64,000 nt of DNA from Temperatibacter marinus. Lineage in GTDB: Bacteria > Pseudomonadota > Alphaproteobacteria > Sphingomonadales > Kordiimonadaceae. Location of the stretch: positions 434,001-498,000 of the forward strand of contig NZ_CP123872.1 of the NCBI RefSeq assembly GCF_031598375.1. Direction: 5' to 3'. The notes beneath the pieces were generated by a model that was not told the DNA's origin, ran no database searches, and worked only from the letters and a program-made list of their open reading frames with translations. The translations under genes and the position numbers were made by a program. Position 1 is the stretch's first letter; the number at the start of each line of letters is the position of its first letter. Shown here in pieces: positions 27,757 to 37,373 of the stretch.

Positions 27757-28656
27757 ATGAAAAATATAACCCACCTTAAAAAACTTGAGGCTGAGAGCAT
27801 TCACATTATGCGTGAAGTTGCTGCTCAAGCTGAAAATCCTGTCATGCTCTATAGTGTTGGAAAAGATAGTGCTGTCATGCTCCATTTGGCAGCGAAAGCA
27901 TTTTATCCGAGCAAGCCTCCTTTTCCTTTAATGCATGTGGACACTACGTGGAAATTCAAGGAAATGATTGAATTTCGCGACGCTATGGCCAAAAAGCTGG
28001 GAATGGAATTGATTGTTCATCAAAACCAAGAAGGCATTGATAAAGGTGTGGGTCCTTTTACGCATGGATCTGCTGTCCACACGGACATCATGAAAACGCA
28101 AGGCCTGAAGCAAGCTCTTGATAAATATAAATTCGACGCTGCCTTTGGCGGGGCTCGAAGGGATGAAGAAAAATCTAGAGCAAAAGAAAGAATTTTTTCT
28201 TTCCGCACAAAGAATCATCGCTGGGATGCAAAAAACCAGCGCCCTGAACTTTGGAATATTTACAATGCACGAAAAGCGCAAGGGGAAAGCATGCGTGTCT
28301 TCCCAATTTCAAATTGGACAGAGCTTGATATTTGGCAATATATTCATTTAGAGAATATAGATCTCCCTTCATTGTATTTCTCAGCCGAACGGCCCGTGGT
28401 AACCCGCGACGGTCAGATGTTTATGGTTGACGACGACAGAATGCCAGTTGAAGAAGGCGAAATAGAAATGAAACGCGTGCGCTTTCGTACGCTCGGCTGC
28501 TATCCTCTTACAGCTGCAGTAGAATCTGATGCAGATACTCTTCCTGCTATCATTCAAGAAATGCTTCTTACCACCACTTCAGAACGAGAAGGTCGCGTGA
28601 TCGACCATGACAGTGCTGCAAGTATGGAAAAGAAAAAAGAAGAGGGGTATTTCTAA
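27757..28656 (+). CDS. cysD: Sulfate adenylyltransferase subunit 2
   Basis: CysD is the catalytic ATP pyrophosphatase-type half of ATP sulfurylase and forms APS from ATP and sulfate together with CysN. The 299-residue protein has the N-type PP-loop in [47 protein letters not shown] and [15 protein letters not shown]. Its stop overlaps the cysNC start (TAATG). An 82-base AT-rich gap separates it from galU, so it may have its own promoter. No cysH, cysI or cysJ assimilatory genes are adjacent; instead sulfotransferase genes follow, which suggests PAPS supply for sulfation. Confidence 0.96.
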   Translation: MKNITHLKKLEAESIHIMREVAAQAENPVMLYSVGKDSAVMLHLAAKAFYPSKPPFPLMHVDTTWKFKEMIEFRDAMAKKLGMELIVHQNQEGIDKGVGPFTHGSAVHTDIMKTQGLKQALDKYKFDAAFGGARRDEEKSRAKERIFSFRTKNHRWDAKNQRPELWNIYNARKAQGESMRVFPISNWTELDIWQYIHLENIDLPSLYFSAERPVVTRDGQMFMVDDDRMPVEEGEIEMKRVRFRTLGCYPLTAAVESDADTLPAIIQEMLLTTTSEREGRVIDHDSAASMEKKKEEGYF

Positions 28657-30560
28657 TGGCTCATCAATCTGATCTCATCTCATCCGATATTCTCGGCTAC
28701 TTAAAAGAACAGGAGGAAAAGTCTCTCCTTCGCTTTATCACCTGTGGCAGTGTTGATGATGGAAAATCAACCCTGATAGGTCGACTTCTGTACGACAGCA
28801 AACTTCTTTTTGAAGATCAAATTGCTGCCCTAGAGGCTGATAGCAAGAGAACTGGAACACAGGGTGAAAATATTGATTTCGCGCTACTGGTTGATGGCCT
28901 TGCCGCAGAACAGGAACAAGGCATCACTATTGATGTTGCCTATCGATTTTTCAGTACAGATAAGCGTAAATTCATCGTTGCAGATACACCGGGCCACGAA
29001 CAATATACCAGAAATATGGCTACTGGCGCCTCTACGGCAGATCTCGCGATCCTTCTCGTGGATGCTCGCCACGGCCTGATGACACAGACACGTCGTCATA
29101 GCTTTATAGCTTCTCTTCTTGGCATTAAACATATTGTTGTTGCTGTGAATAAAATGGATTTGGTTGAGTATGACCAACGAACATTCCAGAATATCGAAGC
29201 AGACTATAGAGACTTTGCGAAAGATCTTGGTTTTAAAGATATCGTCGTAACACCGATCAGCGCCTTAGAGGGCGACAACATCGTTTCGAGCAGTGAAAAA
29301 ACACCTTGGTATCAGGGTAAAAGTTTGATGGCTCATTTAGAGTCCGTCCAAGTTGAAGAAGATCTGCAAAATAACTCAATGCGAATGCCCGTACAGTGGG
29401 TCAACCGACCTAATCTTGATTTCCGAGGATTTTCTGGAACCCTTGCCTCAGGAACTGTGAAGCCGGGTGATCGCATTAAAGTGTTACCTTCCGCTGTTGA
29501 GAGCACTGTCAAATCAATCGTCACTTATGATGGCGATTTAGAGGAAGCTGTTGCTGGGGAAGCCGTGACCTTGACTTTAGAAGATGAGATTGACGCATCA
29601 AGCGGTGATGTCATTGTCACTGCTGACGATCCATCAGAAGTAACGGATCAAGTGAAGGCAAAGATTATCTGGATGTCTGACGAACATATGATTCCAGGTC
29701 GTCCGTATCTTTTTAAAACTGCCTCTAGAACCATTCCAGGTATTATCACCGGCCTTAAACATAAGGTGGACGTGAATACGATGGAAAAGCTTGCAGCCAC
29801 ATCCCTTGAACTCAATGAAATTGCCTCAGTCAAGCTCGCTTTTGATAATCGCGTTGTTTTTGATGCTTACACTGACAATCGTCAAATGGGTGCATTTATC
29901 ATCATTGATAAAATGACCAATGCCACTGTAGGGGCGGGCATGATTGATTACGCCTTAAGGCGCGCAAGTAATATACACTGGCAAGCCATGGAAATTGATA
30001 AGACCTCACGTGCGACACAGAAAATGCAAAAACCTGCTGTCTTATGGTTTACAGGCCTTTCTGGATCCGGCAAGTCCACAGTCGCTAATCTCGTGGATAA
30101 AGCACTGCACGCGAGGGGACGTCATACTTATGCCCTAGACGGTGATAATGTACGCCACGGACTGTGTCATGACCTTGGGTTTACGGATGTTGACCGTGTG
30201 GAAAATATTCGCCGTGTTGGTGAGGTGGCCAAACTCATGGCTGATGCCGGGCTTATTGTTACAACCAGTTTTATTTCTCCTTTTGCGGCTGAGCGCGCCA
30301 TGGTACGCCAAATGCTGGATGAGAATGAATTCATTGAAGTACATGTGAATACACCGATTGATGTCTGTGAAGAACGGGATGTAAAAGGGCTTTATAAAAA
30401 GGCACGAGCGGGAGAAATTAAAAACTTCACTGGCATCGACAGTCCTTATGAAGCGCCCAAATTCCCAGAACTCACATTGGATACTACCTCAATGAGTGCA
30501 GAAGCCTGTGCAGAGTTAGTCGTGGATTATCTGGAAGAAAAAGGCTACCTATCTTCCTGA
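28656..30560 (+). CDS. cysNC: Bifunctional sulfate adenylyltransferase GTPase subunit / APS kinase
   Basis: A 634-residue fusion. The CysN part (1 to about 445) is an EF-Tu-like GTPase with P-loop GSVDDGKST (31-39), [12 protein letters not shown] and NKMD, which drives APS formation. The CysC part (about 455-634) is APS kinase with P-loop [31 protein letters not shown] and [11 protein letters not shown], which phosphorylates APS to PAPS. Fusion of the two is known in many proteobacteria. Its start overlaps the cysD stop. A Rho-independent terminator follows. The PAPS formed is the sulfate donor for the sulfotransferases encoded at 31991, 32897, 38253 and 62060. Confidence 0.97.
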   Translation: MAHQSDLISSDILGYLKEQEEKSLLRFITCGSVDDGKSTLIGRLLYDSKLLFEDQIAALEADSKRTGTQGENIDFALLVDGLAAEQEQGITIDVAYRFFSTDKRKFIVADTPGHEQYTRNMATGASTADLAILLVDARHGLMTQTRRHSFIASLLGIKHIVVAVNKMDLVEYDQRTFQNIEADYRDFAKDLGFKDIVVTPISALEGDNIVSSSEKTPWYQGKSLMAHLESVQVEEDLQNNSMRMPVQWVNRPNLDFRGFSGTLASGTVKPGDRIKVLPSAVESTVKSIVTYDGDLEEAVAGEAVTLTLEDEIDASSGDVIVTADDPSEVTDQVKAKIIWMSDEHMIPGRPYLFKTASRTIPGIITGLKHKVDVNTMEKLAATSLELNEIASVKLAFDNRVVFDAYTDNRQMGAFIIIDKMTNATVGAGMIDYALRRASNIHWQAMEIDKTSRATQKMQKPAVLWFTGLSGSGKSTVANLVDKALHARGRHTYALDGDNVRHGLCHDLGFTDVDRVENIRRVGEVAKLMADAGLIVTTSFISPFAAERAMVRQMLDENEFIEVHVNTPIDVCEERDVKGLYKKARAGEIKNFTGIDSPYEAPKFPELTLDTTSMSAEACAELVVDYLEEKGYLSS

Positions 30561-30585
30561 TTTTAATGTAAACTTATGATGAAGA

Positions 30586-30609
30586 GGCTCCTCTTTAGGA
30601 GCCTTTTCT
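30586..30609 (+). terminator. Rho-independent terminator after cysNC
   Basis: GGCTCCT (30586-30592) and AGGAGCC (30597-30603) form a 7-bp stem with a CTTT loop, followed by TTTTCT. It ends the cysD-cysNC transcript before glmM. Confidence 0.85.
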
Positions 30610-30638
30610 ATATCTATGGGAATGATTAGGCTGGGTTT

Positions 30639-31994
30639 ATGACACGACATTATTTTGGCACTGATGGTATTCGCGGCCGTGTATTCGACGGAAAAATTAC
30701 ACCTGAAATAGCCCTGAAAGTTGGCCTAGCGGCTGGGAATCTTCTCTCAAGAGGGGACCACCGACATAAGGTTATAATCGGCAAGGACACCCGCCGATCT
30801 TGCTATATGCTCGAAGCGAGTTTAGGGGCAGGATTTTCCGCCGCCGGCATGGATGTTCTATACACAGGACCCATGCCTACACCTGCCATTGCCCGTCTCG
30901 TTACAAGTTTAAAATGTGACGCAGGAGTTATGATCTCTGCAAGTCATAACCCCCACTATGATAATGGCCTGAAATTCTTTGGGCCTGATGGATATAAAAT
31001 TGCTGACACTCTAGAGACGGAAATTGAACGTCTTCTACAAAATGAAAGCGCCGAGCTCTATACAGGAGATCCCGCTACAATCGGCCATGTAGCACGTGAT
31101 GACGAAGTGAGAGGCCGCTATATTGAATATATCAAGGCAACAATACCCGATCATATATCTTTCGAAGGCCTAAAAATCGTCCTCGATTGTGCAAACGGTG
31201 CAGGCTATAAAGTTGCTCCGACCGCCTTAGAAGAATTAGGGGCTGAAGTGATTCCTTTAGGCGTTTCTCCTAATGGTTTAAATATTAACGACAAATGCGG
31301 CTCCACCTATCCGGAAGCCATGTGCCAGAAAGTAATTGATGAAAAAGCCCATATTGGCATTGCATTGGACGGGGATGCTGATCGCGTCATCATCTGCGAT
31401 GAAGAAGGCCGGATTATAGATGGGGATAAGATTATTGCTTATCTGGCGTCAAAATGGAAAGCAGCAGGGAAACTAAAATCTAATACGATTGTAACAACGG
31501 TCATGTCTAACAAAGCTTTAGAGCTCTATTTAAATGAAAATGGCCTCTGCTTGAAACGATCGAAAGTCGGTGACCGCAATGTTTTAAAAGACATGCTTGC
31601 GTTAGGTTCAAATATTGGCGGTGAGCAATCCGGTCATATTATCTTTACTGACCATGCAAAAACAGGGGATGGTCTTCTAGCCGGCATTCAAATTATTCAC
31701 CAGTTGCTTGAGAACAAGCAAACTTGCAGTGAAATATACGAGATTTTCACCCCGCTACCTCAACGGCTAACAAACATTAAATATGGCAATAAAAACCCCC
31801 TTCAAGAAAATAGGGTTCAGGAATTTATTAGCCTGACGGAAGAAGAGCTTGGGGCGCAAGGGCGTCTTCTCATAAGAGAATCTGGAACCGAGCCACTAAT
31901 AAGAATTTTAGTTGAAGCCGATACTGAGCACTCTGTACAGCAAACATCAGAAAAGTTAGCCTCCTTCATTCAAGAAGCAATTGACGATTTATGA
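30639..31994 (+). CDS. glmM: Phosphoglucosamine mutase
   Basis: GlmM converts glucosamine-6-phosphate to glucosamine-1-phosphate, the step between GlmS and GlmU. The 451-residue protein starts TRHYFGTDGIRGR and has the phosphoserine loop ISASHNPHYDNG (S102), the metal loop DGDADR and the phosphate-binding RESGTEPLIRILVE. These residues distinguish GlmM from the ManB-type mutase encoded at 46616. The start of the next sulfotransferase gene overlaps its stop (ATGA), so amino-sugar supply and sulfation are translationally linked here. Confidence 0.96.
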   Translation: MTRHYFGTDGIRGRVFDGKITPEIALKVGLAAGNLLSRGDHRHKVIIGKDTRRSCYMLEASLGAGFSAAGMDVLYTGPMPTPAIARLVTSLKCDAGVMISASHNPHYDNGLKFFGPDGYKIADTLETEIERLLQNESAELYTGDPATIGHVARDDEVRGRYIEYIKATIPDHISFEGLKIVLDCANGAGYKVAPTALEELGAEVIPLGVSPNGLNINDKCGSTYPEAMCQKVIDEKAHIGIALDGDADRVIICDEEGRIIDGDKIIAYLASKWKAAGKLKSNTIVTTVMSNKALELYLNENGLCLKRSKVGDRNVLKDMLALGSNIGGEQSGHIIFTDHAKTGDGLLAGIQIIHQLLENKQTCSEIYEIFTPLPQRLTNIKYGNKNPLQENRVQEFISLTEEELGAQGRLLIRESGTEPLIRILVEADTEHSVQQTSEKLASFIQEAIDDL

Positions 31995-32824
31995 CCAAAG
32001 ACACAAAAGAAGCCATCCCAAAACATGACGAAAGTGACCGTCCAATTTTCATCATTGGTCGACACAGGTCACGCTCAACGTTTGTACAGCGCATTCTAAA
32101 CAGTCATCCTGACACACAGATAAGCGGCGAACATGCTGGTATACTTAATCACTTGGCAGAAATGGCGTCAGCTTTCAGAGGGGATTATACGAAAGAGACC
32201 CCGCAGCACCGGAAAAGCGAAGAGTTTAATATGGCCTTCAACCCGCTATCCCTCTTGTTCGACAAAGAAGATTTAATAGCGACCACCCGCCAGTTTATCA
32301 CTCAGCTGTTTAAACCCAGTGCAGCCTGCCAGAGATGGGGATTTAAAGAAATCAGGTATCATGATCAAAAGAGTTTAACTTTTCTATTAGGCCTTTATCC
32401 CGCCTGCAAAATGCTATTTCTCAGGAGACCACTTCTAGAAATGTTTTTATCGGATATCAAAGTCTATTGGTCGAACTTTACCATTAAGGACGATATAGAA
32501 TTACGCCTACAAATTAAAGAATATATAGAGTTAAATCAGTTATGGGATCATGTGGAAGATCTACTGCTAGTCCAGCATCCGAAGAGTTGTACTCGCCTTG
32601 AAGTGAATAGTCTTCAATCCCCCCAATCTATTCACGACTTATATAAAATTTTGGACCTATCAACAGCAAAACTTGAAGAGGGCCTTATAGAAAAGCTATT
32701 GGCGAAAAAGATTGGAAGCGCAGACAGTCAATCGGCTCGACGCAAAGAGTTGTCTGATGCGCAGACTGAGAAAATTGAAAAAATATTCCTTCAAGAATAT
32801 GAAAAATTTACTGCTGATGAATAA
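31991..32824 (+). CDS. Sulfotransferase family protein
   Basis: A 277-residue soluble protein. The N-terminal PIFIIGRHRSRSTFVQRIL matches the 5'-phosphosulfate loop of PAPS-dependent sulfotransferases (GxxRSGTT-like). ISGEHAGIL and, further on, LFLRRPLLEMFLSDIK resemble the region around the 3'-phosphate site. The reaction would be transfer of sulfate from PAPS to a sugar hydroxyl or amine; the acceptor is unknown. It overlaps the glmM stop by 4 bases and lies 1.4 kb after cysNC. It is most similar in layout to the Sulfotransfer_3-type group, and the call rests on the P-loop and context. Confidence 0.75.
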   Translation: MTKDTKEAIPKHDESDRPIFIIGRHRSRSTFVQRILNSHPDTQISGEHAGILNHLAEMASAFRGDYTKETPQHRKSEEFNMAFNPLSLLFDKEDLIATTRQFITQLFKPSAACQRWGFKEIRYHDQKSLTFLLGLYPACKMLFLRRPLLEMFLSDIKVYWSNFTIKDDIELRLQIKEYIELNQLWDHVEDLLLVQHPKSCTRLEVNSLQSPQSIHDLYKILDLSTAKLEEGLIEKLLAKKIGSADSQSARRKELSDAQTEKIEKIFLQEYEKFTADE

Positions 32825-32896
32825 ATTTCTTGATCTTGCACCAGCATACCCTGCTCTATTGCTTATAAAATGATGATAAAATTGAAGAATAAAGTT

Positions 32897-33862
32897 ATGG
32901 CAAAAAAAACACTTCTATTACATATTGGCTATCCCAAATGTGGGAGTACCTCTATTCAGAACTTTTTATTTAAAAATAAAGATGAACTTATCAGCCGAGG
33001 CTATGGTCTTCTTGATCAAGAGATGGCGTTTTTTTCAAAAAATTCTACTGACCAACCACCTGTAAATTTTTTAAAAAACCTCAGAGAGTCTGATCTAGCC
33101 TCTGAGAAATTAACAAAGAATTTTGAAAGCTTATCAATTCAGGCCGATAAAAAAAATATTCACACAATCATTCTTTCAGCGGAAAATCTATCCGATGCGC
33201 GCTTCCCTGAACTTTTCCGCCCCATCTCCGAACTGTTCACGATTAAAGTTGTCTTATATTTTAGACGCCATGATGATTGGTTTCTTGCCGCTTGGAAACA
33301 GTGGTTTGTTAAATCAGGTCAGAGTCTCAAAGATTATTTTATGAAATATACCAAGAATAAAAAGTTACATATAAAAAATGTGCTAAAGAAGTGGATCGAT
33401 CTTGTTGGTATTGAAAATACAAGCGTGAATATTCTTAAGCCCGAAGCACTTCATAAAGGCGATTTGTTAGAAGATTTTTGCCATAAGTCAGGCATAGACT
33501 TCGACGGTTTAGAAAGAGTTAGCAATGCGAACAAATCAATTAATTACAGCCTACTTGAGTGTTTGTCTCAAACCCCCTTTATCTTCGATGGTCCGCATGA
33601 CAATACACTCTTTGAATTGATCGAAAACCTTCCTGATGCTGAGCAGTACGGTCCGAAAGGGTCCCCTCTCACCATACCACAGCGCCAAAAAATCATTGAC
33701 TGTCATCAAGAAGAAAACGAGTGGCTTGCAGAAAAATTTTTCCAGGGCCAATCTTTTGACAACTGGATGCATCCAAGTCAAAAGCCATATACACCTCTGG
33801 ATGAAAAAGAAGGCCAAAGATTACTCAATGGCCTTCTCTTGATGAAATTATTAGACAAATAA
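32897..33862 (+). CDS. Sulfotransferase-like protein
   Basis: A 321-residue protein beginning KKTLLLHIGYPKCGSTSIQ, in which HIGYPKCGST is the PAPS 5'-phosphosulfate loop variant common in bacterial polysaccharide sulfotransferases. TIILSAENL and the VVLYFRRHDDWFLAAW segment (Arg for the 3'-phosphate) follow in the usual order. The acceptor is unknown. The start at 32897 puts the loop at the usual distance from the N-terminus; in-frame ATGs at 32870 and 32873 would add eight or nine residues and neither has a clear ribosome site. It is organised like the gene at 38253, and the two look like distant paralogs. Confidence 0.75.
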   Translation: MAKKTLLLHIGYPKCGSTSIQNFLFKNKDELISRGYGLLDQEMAFFSKNSTDQPPVNFLKNLRESDLASEKLTKNFESLSIQADKKNIHTIILSAENLSDARFPELFRPISELFTIKVVLYFRRHDDWFLAAWKQWFVKSGQSLKDYFMKYTKNKKLHIKNVLKKWIDLVGIENTSVNILKPEALHKGDLLEDFCHKSGIDFDGLERVSNANKSINYSLLECLSQTPFIFDGPHDNTLFELIENLPDAEQYGPKGSPLTIPQRQKIIDCHQEENEWLAEKFFQGQSFDNWMHPSQKPYTPLDEKEGQRLLNGLLLMKLLDK

Positions 33863-33874
33863 TCTTCAGGTTTC

Positions 33875-35587
33875 CTAAATGCGTAGCAATACACCGGCAC
33901 TAACAGCAATCTGATAGAGAACCTGAGTAATATCCTTTGTCGCTTGAAGGTATTTTGTCTGAACTTTAGGCAAGATGATAATCTCATCGCCTGCGAGTAC
34001 ATCTGTCTTCCGGCTATCGACTTTTGCAATTTTCTCAAATGTACCATCCTGATGCAGAATAAGCACAATTGAGTTGCCGGACTTTTGGACAAAGCCACCA
34101 GCCAAGTTAATATAATCCAAAGGCGTGCGCTCACCGTTAAAGGCCATAGAGGTCGGGAACATCACATCCCCGTTAACATGAACAAGGTTGCTCACGGCTG
34201 GAATAACGATTTTATCATTGGCCTCGAGCAGAATCCGCTGTTGATCAGCGTTCTTCCCAAGGACAACTTGACCTTTCATCTCTATTTCTTTGGCTCTACT
34301 AACCCATTGCAAGATCATCGCCGCCTCTTGGTTCCTCAGGGCTGCTTCTTCCACAGTTCCAGAGCGCGCGGTTAGAACACTGCTCTCTAAGGCACGGAGC
34401 TGAGACATCAATCTTTCTTTTTGTCGCACTTTATTCGATTCACGGTACAACTGAATAGCGCCAGGCACTGCATGCGGTCCAAACTTAATCTTACGCATCA
34501 AGTCAGATAAGGTCGCTCCGTAAGGCAATATATGTTCCTGACTAGAAAGATGCTCCCCCTCTACTCTGATTGAAATGGTTCCAGGAAGTTTGTCAGACGT
34601 GAGTTCTAACACATCTCCTTTTGAAACAGACACCGATCCTAGCTCATCAAGGGCAAAATATTCGACTTCTTCTTTTTCACGGTTGTTCCTGTTAATTTTA
34701 ACATGGGTGGCTTTCGAAGTTGGGCGCGCATAGGCAAGAACATCGGCGACTTTAACCTTGTCACGATTGAACTCATAGATATATGGATTTTGCGCTAGTC
34801 CTCTGACCCCAATTTGTCCTTTAAGAGGTTTCACAAGCAAAGTATCACCGTCAAACATTTGAAATTGAGGCATCCGGCCTTGCAGAATAAAATCATATAG
34901 ATTTATCACCTGCTTGGTTTCCCCGTTTCGAACCAACTGAATGTCAATATAACTTCCACGCCGAGCATCAATTCCACCAGCTAAATCAAGAAATCTCAGA
35001 ACACTATCTGCTGAATGTCCAGAATAAAGCCCCGGCTTATTGACAAAGCCTGTCACAAAAATTTTCACAGGCTCCGCAGCCATTAAAGAGGCATAAATAC
35101 CCACATTACTTTTAAACGTTTTAGCCGCAGCTTTAGTAATATAGGCATTCAGGTCTTTATTCTTAATCCCTCTTACAAGAATGGGTCCGATTTTGGGCAG
35201 GAAGATATTCCCCTGGGCATCCACAGTTAGGTTAAGTTGAGATTCAAAACCGCCCCACATCTGCAGAATGATAGAATCTCCAGCTGATAGTGTATAATCA
35301 GGATTAAACCCAATAAATTTCTGCTCAGAGAAAGCCCCGTTAAACAGACGGTGCCCAAAAACATTCTGCCCTGTTTCTAAAGCTTTTGTGGTTTCAATTG
35401 GTTCTGGTTCACTAGAGCCAAGTGATGCTTTAAGCTTGGGCTTCTTTTTTTTCTGGGCGGCTTGAAACTGCTTAATATCTTCCTGACTAAACCCTGCTTG
35501 AGCTGAAACAGACTGCGCCATAACACCACATAGTTGGGCCAATCCAATCATCATAATCAATTTGAGTGAAAAGCTCATCTTACCCAT
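33875..35587 (-). CDS. kpsD: Polysaccharide export outer-membrane protein, KpsD/Wza-like
   Basis: A 570-residue exported protein with a signal peptide (KLIMMIGLAQLCGVMAQSVSA) and no lipobox cysteine. The poly-export domain has YTLSAGDSIILQMWGG, with the DAQGNIFLPKIGPI strand. It is followed by several SLBB-type repeats (VFVTG-like IFVTGFVNKPGLYS, VRGLAQNPYIYE, VHVNGDVMFPTS, NLAGGFVQKSGNS). Such proteins form the outer-membrane exit channel for capsule. Length and lack of a lipid anchor fit KpsD better than Wza. AAGGAG lies 7 bases before the start, and the gene overlaps the kpsE-like gene by 8 bases. It is last in the leftward kpsM-T-E-D set. Confidence 0.88.
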   Translation of the reverse strand: MGKMSFSLKLIMMIGLAQLCGVMAQSVSAQAGFSQEDIKQFQAAQKKKKPKLKASLGSSEPEPIETTKALETGQNVFGHRLFNGAFSEQKFIGFNPDYTLSAGDSIILQMWGGFESQLNLTVDAQGNIFLPKIGPILVRGIKNKDLNAYITKAAAKTFKSNVGIYASLMAAEPVKIFVTGFVNKPGLYSGHSADSVLRFLDLAGGIDARRGSYIDIQLVRNGETKQVINLYDFILQGRMPQFQMFDGDTLLVKPLKGQIGVRGLAQNPYIYEFNRDKVKVADVLAYARPTSKATHVKINRNNREKEEVEYFALDELGSVSVSKGDVLELTSDKLPGTISIRVEGEHLSSQEHILPYGATLSDLMRKIKFGPHAVPGAIQLYRESNKVRQKERLMSQLRALESSVLTARSGTVEEAALRNQEAAMILQWVSRAKEIEMKGQVVLGKNADQQRILLEANDKIVIPAVSNLVHVNGDVMFPTSMAFNGERTPLDYINLAGGFVQKSGNSIVLILHQDGTFEKIAKVDSRKTDVLAGDEIIILPKVQTKYLQATKDITQVLYQIAVSAGVLLRI

Positions 35588-36692
35588 CTCTTTGCTCCTT
35601 AATCGTCGCGATGACTATTGCAAACACACCGTACAATAAAGACAGAACGATTAATATGGTCATTAAATTATAGAAAATTCGCGGATAGGCCGCCTCATCC
35701 GGGGTTGTCGGATTTTGTACACGTACAACATGCTTGAGTTTTCGATATGCTTCGACACGCGTTTGTTCTAAAGCGGTAATCGTTGTCGAGTAAACTTGCG
35801 TCGCAAATTCAAGGCGAAGTTTAAGGGTTTGGAACAGAGAATTTTGTGCCCCGAGGGATCCTTGCCCTTCTGCAGTTGCAGACGCTTCAAGAATATTGAT
35901 CTGTTCTTCTATGGCATCAATCTTGGCCATTAAAGAAGCGACTTCCATGGTATTGTCTGATAGAAAACTTTGAGACACTTTAAGTTCTGCCCGTGCCTGC
36001 ACAACTTCGCTCCTCAATTCTGCAATCACTTTTAGCTGGGTGAGGCTTTCTTCTTCAGGACTAAGGGTAGAATTATTATTCTGAAAGTCCAAAATATCCT
36101 TTTTGGACTGTTCCAGTTTAGCCTCGGCACGGTCCACCTCTTTCGCCACAAAAGCGACCTCTTCATTCGCAATCTCTTGACCCACCTTGTTAATATATTT
36201 TTCGCCCTCGAGAATAAGAAGTTCCGTTAATTTGACTGAATATTGAGGGTCATATGCTTCAGCGCGCACAAACATGATACCTGATTGCGCATCCACATCG
36301 AGAGAGAGGTGATCTCTGAAATATGCTAAAAAGTCCTCATCTGAAGACCAAGGCTTTAGGCGCGATATAAAATCAACAGTATCCGATGTATAATGCGCCC
36401 GAAGGTTCAGCTTCTCCTCGACAATCATCAACATATCCTTTGATTGCATATAGGATTGTAAGAGGTATAGATCAGGCGATGCTTGCGAAACACCCATTGC
36501 CATCAAGGACAAATTAGGGATGCCTTCCATGGTCATACTCTTCCCAGACTTTACATAGACCTGCGCCTCTGGCACATAGCGGTGAGATGCATAGAGACCG
36601 TAGTAGATTAAACATACAAGCCAAATGAATACCACAAACCTATAATTTCCTAGGCTGCTAAAATATTTCTTTCCTAAATCGAAGTAGGTCAC
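35580..36692 (-). CDS. kpsE: Capsule export inner-membrane protein, KpsE/polysaccharide co-polymerase-like
   Basis: A 370-residue protein with a transmembrane helix near each end (about 16-34, FVVFIWLVCLIYYGLY, and 341-365, LMTILIVLSLLYGVFAIVI) and a long periplasmic coiled coil between them (about 170-280), the layout of KpsE/Wzz-type co-polymerases. The periplasmic coil is thought to bridge the inner-membrane ABC exporter and the outer-membrane KpsD channel. The start codon is GTG at 36692, supported by GGGGAG 8 bases upstream. It lies between the kpsT- and kpsD-like genes and overlaps the latter. Confidence 0.85.
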   Translation of the reverse strand: MTYFDLGKKYFSSLGNYRFVVFIWLVCLIYYGLYASHRYVPEAQVYVKSGKSMTMEGIPNLSLMAMGVSQASPDLYLLQSYMQSKDMLMIVEEKLNLRAHYTSDTVDFISRLKPWSSDEDFLAYFRDHLSLDVDAQSGIMFVRAEAYDPQYSVKLTELLILEGEKYINKVGQEIANEEVAFVAKEVDRAEAKLEQSKKDILDFQNNNSTLSPEEESLTQLKVIAELRSEVVQARAELKVSQSFLSDNTMEVASLMAKIDAIEEQINILEASATAEGQGSLGAQNSLFQTLKLRLEFATQVYSTTITALEQTRVEAYRKLKHVVRVQNPTTPDEAAYPRIFYNLMTILIVLSLLYGVFAIVIATIKEQRDG

Positions 36693-36714
36693 TCCAATTT
36701 CTCCCCTGACATCT

Positions 36715-37371
36715 TTAGACTACACCATGTATCATGGCTATATGCTCTCGTGCGTCTTCTGCTGAACTGTATAGACGCGACTGCTCATTATCAAGAACCA
36801 AGATTGCATCAATAAAATCTTTATTCATATTCACATTAGAGCTTGCAACAATAATCTGCTGAAGAGATTGTATTTTATCACGGAACAGTGTTTCAATTTC
36901 ATCATCCATCTGGTTTTTGGGATAAAGCTGATCATCAAAAAGAAAAACATCAAATGGCAAGCATATGGTAGCGGCCACAGACAGCAGCCGTTTTTGAAGC
37001 CCCGATATCTCATGAACCTTAAGCCCAAAGTCTATCTGCCCTCTCAAAAGGTGATCGACTTCCTCTCTATAAGCTGTAAAATCATTTTGACCTGCGATCC
37101 GAGCATAAAATCTTAAATTCTGCACCAAAGACATTGTTTTCTCATATTTCAGAGTGTTAGCGATCCAGGAAAGCTTTCCTTGTCTCTCAACCTTCCCCCG
37201 AGAAGGATATTCAGTGCCGCAGATGAGTTTAAGAACCGTCGATTTTCCGGTATGCTCTGCTCCTATAATCTGAAGGGACTGCTTTTCTGACAGGTGGAAA
37301 GATAGATTGTGTACGACAGGGGCCTTAGCTCCCTTCCCGTAGGATTTGCTAACCTTTATAAACTCAATCAT
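36715..37371 (-). CDS. kpsT: ABC polysaccharide exporter ATP-binding protein, KpsT-like, with degenerate catalytic motifs
   Basis: A 218-residue nucleotide-binding subunit placed between kpsM- and kpsE-like genes. The Walker A loop is intact (GAEHTGKS, residues 37-44). Other motifs are altered relative to KpsT: the signature reads ISGLQ (122-126) rather than SSGM, Walker B ends FLFDDQ with D147 where the catalytic Glu belongs, and the H-loop reads VASSN (175-179) with Ser where the switch His belongs. ATP binding is therefore likely, but fast hydrolysis is doubtful unless the enzyme pairs with another subunit. It begins 2 bp after the kpsM stop. Its role would be to power chain export through the ABC-2 permease. 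Confidence 0.85.
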   Translation of the reverse strand: MIEFIKVSKSYGKGAKAPVVHNLSFHLSEKQSLQIIGAEHTGKSTVLKLICGTEYPSRGKVERQGKLSWIANTLKYEKTMSLVQNLRFYARIAGQNDFTAYREEVDHLLRGQIDFGLKVHEISGLQKRLLSVAATICLPFDVFLFDDQLYPKNQMDDEIETLFRDKIQSLQQIIVASSNVNMNKDFIDAILVLDNEQSRLYSSAEDAREHIAMIHGVV

Positions 37372-37373
37372 AC

